From positions 62,001 to 126,000 of the forward strand of contig NZ_JABFDJ010000008.1 of NCBI RefSeq assembly GCF_013403925.1: DNA of 64,000 nucleotides, written 5' to 3'. Below are positions 62,440 through 64,000 of this stretch, piece after piece. Below the pieces are notes generated by a model. The model ran no database searches. It was not told the origin of the DNA and worked only from the letters and a program-made list of their open reading frames with translations. The translations under genes and the position numbers were made by a program. Within the stretch, counting starts at the first letter, position 1; each line of letters begins with the position of its first letter. The stretch is from Winogradskyella wichelsiae. GTDB lineage: Bacteria; Bacteroidota; Bacteroidia; Flavobacteriales; Flavobacteriaceae.

Positions 62440-64000
62440 TTATTTATAATTCTTCTTCTCTATCATGTAATACACTAATGGCACCACCAATAAAGTCAAC
62501 ACCGTAGAAACAATCGTTCCTCCCATTAATGAAATGGCTAATCCTTGAAAAATCGGATCAAATAGAATAACGAATGCTCCGATGACTACGGTTCCTGCGG
62601 TTAGTAGAATTGGTGTTGTTCTCACAGCTCCTGCTTCAATTGCAGCTTGTTTTAATGGTACACCTTCTGCTGTTCTTAGGTTTATAAAATCAATCAGTAA
62701 AACAGAGTTTCTAACCATAATTCCTGCTAAAGCAATCATACCAATAAAAGAAGTTGCAGTAAAAAATGCGCCCATAATCCAATGCCCGAGAATAATTCCA
62801 ATTAACGATAATGGAATTGCAACCATCATTACAATTGGTGCTTTAAAGTTTTGAAACCAACCTACAATTAAGATATAGATTAAGATGATGGCTCCTAAAA
62901 AGGCAATTCCTAAATCTCTAAATACTTCCAAAGTAATTTGCCATTCTCCATCCCATTTTACGGTATAATCATCTTCAAATTCTGGCTGACCTAAGTACAT
63001 TTCGTTAATAGCAAAACCTGGTGGCAATGGAATTTCTTTTAATTTTTCTTCCATTCCTAAAATAGCATACGCCGGACTCTCTAACTCCCCTGCCATGTCT
63101 GCCATCACATAAACGACACGTTTTTGATTTTTACGATAAATACTTTTCGCTGCAGATGCTTCTGTAATAGTTATTAAATCCGCGATTGGTACTAAATTCC
63201 CTTGCTTAGACTTCACTTTTAATTGTGAAATATCAGTAATCGTCGATTTCTCTTTTTCATCTAAAGCTAACACCAAGCCTATTTGGCTCACCGCATCCTC
63301 ATCATATAAATTAGTAATCGCTCTGTTAGATAAAGCCATATTCATGGTATAAGCAATTTGCTGTGGTGCTACGCCATATAACATTGCTTTTTCTTTATTA
63401 ATCTCAAATTGATATTCAGTTTGGTCTGCTTCTACCATCCAATCTACATCGACAACATCAGCTGTATTATTAAGAATATTTTCTACATGCTTAGCCACTT
63501 TAATCTGCTCATCATAATCAGGTCCATAAACCTCAGCAACAATTGTAGACATTACCGGTGGTCCTGGTGGTACTTCTACCAATTTCACATTCGCTTTGTA
63601 TTTAGATGCTATTTTCTGAATATCTGGTCGTAATAACTTAGCAATATCATGACTCTGTGCTGTACGCTCTTCTTTATCAATTAAATTCACTTGAATATCT
63701 GCCATGTTAGATCCACCACGTAAATCGTAATGACGTACCAAACCGTTAAAGGTTATTGGTGCAGAAGTCCCAACATAGTTTTGATAATTCACTACTTCTG
63801 GTCGTGTAGATAAATATTGTGAAATTTCTTGAGCCACAACACCTGTACGTTCTAGCGTAGATCCTTCTGGCATATCAATCACAATCTGAAATTCATTCTT
63901 ATTATCAAACGGTAACATTTTTACGGCTACAGAATTGGTAAAAAATAATACCATAGTTCCCATTAGCACCGCAAAAGTTCCTAATAAAAACAACCAACGC
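62440..64000 (-). CDS. Efflux RND transporter permease, C-terminal part
   Basis: The frame is open to the right edge, so the N-terminal part of this inner-membrane pump lies outside the window. The visible part, about 519 residues, covers the second half of an RND permease: a docking/pore domain (EFQIVIDMPEGSTLERTG, VPPGPPVMSTIVAEVYGPD) and the last six helices, with GMIALAGIMVRNSVLLIDFI as the RND signature near the end and QAAIEAGAVRTTPILLTA. RND pumps export metals or drugs by proton antiport across both membranes. The neighbours (PII-like, DUF2892) suggest a heavy-metal type such as CusA/CzcA, which is inference. The membrane-fusion and outer-membrane partners are not in view. Confidence 0.9.
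   Translation of the reverse strand, partial: RWLFLLGTFAVLMGTMVLFFTNSVAVKMLPFDNKNEFQIVIDMPEGSTLERTGVVAQEISQYLSTRPEVVNYQNYVGTSAPITFNGLVRHYDLRGGSNMADIQVNLIDKEERTAQSHDIAKLLRPDIQKIASKYKANVKLVEVPPGPPVMSTIVAEVYGPDYDEQIKVAKHVENILNNTADVVDVDWMVEADQTEYQFEINKEKAMLYGVAPQQIAYTMNMALSNRAITNLYDEDAVSQIGLVLALDEKEKSTITDISQLKVKSKQGNLVPIADLITITEASAAKSIYRKNQKRVVYVMADMAGELESPAYAILGMEEKLKEIPLPPGFAINEMYLGQPEFEDDYTVKWDGEWQITLEVFRDLGIAFLGAIILIYILIVGWFQNFKAPIVMMVAIPLSLIGIILGHWIMGAFFTATSFIGMIALAGIMVRNSVLLIDFINLRTAEGVPLKQAAIEAGAVRTTPILLTAGTVVIGAFVILFDPIFQGLAISLMGGTIVSTVLTLLVVPLVYYMIEKKNYK

Noticed and set aside
1..64000. tRNA, rRNA or CRISPR sequences
   Set aside because: Reading the intergenic gaps, I found no cloverleaf, no rRNA-like block and no regularly spaced repeats. 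A tRNA scan was not possible here.

Overview
The window is AT-rich bacterial chromosome from a member of the Flavobacteriaceae (phylum Bacteroidota), probably a marine genus. Indicators are the gliding genes gldF and gldG, the type IX secretion gene porQ next to cmk, several small PorT-type outer-membrane barrels, a CarboxypepD_reg TonB-dependent receptor, lipoproteins with flavobacterial DUF families (DUF6452, DUF6048), and promoters of the Bacteroidota type (TTG, about 18-20 nt, TAnnTTTG). It is gene-dense and mostly core genome. I see no tRNA, rRNA, insertion sequence, prophage or CRISPR array. Both ends cut genes: ftsK at the left and an RND efflux permease at the right.

Layout. 1-4330 (+): end of ftsK, lolA-like, an LptF/LptG-type permease and ribB with a decayed GTP-cyclohydrolase-like half. 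4327-8313 (-): a KdnA-like aminotransferase, a nitroreductase and rpsA. 8620-8997 (+): a BON/LysM protein. 9066-14064 (-): lon, a LysM protein, porQ and cmk. 14296-17255 (+): an ECF sigma factor, a probable anti-sigma factor and two secreted solenoid-repeat proteins. 17346-27043 (-): an MFS transporter, an M48 lipoprotein protease and a glycogen block (glgA-glgC-glgB, then a GH31 glucosidase). 27186-29233 (+): msrB and lpdA. 29328-32605 (-): four small outer-membrane barrels around aroQ. 32917-35267 (+): xerD and an orphan PAS histidine kinase. 35308-37731 (-): a coiled-coil gene, zapA, a 6S-like RNA and rny. 38068-42344 (+): an M23 peptidase and a TonB-dependent receptor. 42341-47357: a cysteine desulfurase, a TSP3-repeat lipoprotein, a Smr protein, small membrane proteins and rocD. 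47587-51018 (+): an RNA m5U methyltransferase, DUF6452, DUF6048 and DinB. 51122-53793 (-): purC, a barrel protein and phoH. 53915-59270 (+): SAM hydrolase, an ABM protein, gldF, a small BamE-like membrane protein, gldG and dnaN. 59421-64000: DUF4870, PhoD phosphatase, then DUF2892, a PII-like protein and the RND permease.

How the genes work together. Envelope biogenesis dominates (LolA, LptF/G, PorQ, GldFG, M23, LysM proteins, barrels). Glycogen synthesis sits beside a probable alpha-glucan-degrading GH31 enzyme whose upstream region carries palindromes. The ECF operon looks like a self-contained envelope-response module. The most interesting items are the 6S-like RNA between zapA and rny, the extra gene translationally sandwiched between gldF and gldG, the ECF/solenoid module, the KdnA-like enzyme without KdnB, the m5U methyltransferase without iron-sulfur cysteines, and a structured inverted-repeat element at 62333-62434. 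I did not find a clearly unprecedented system; the candidates above are modest.
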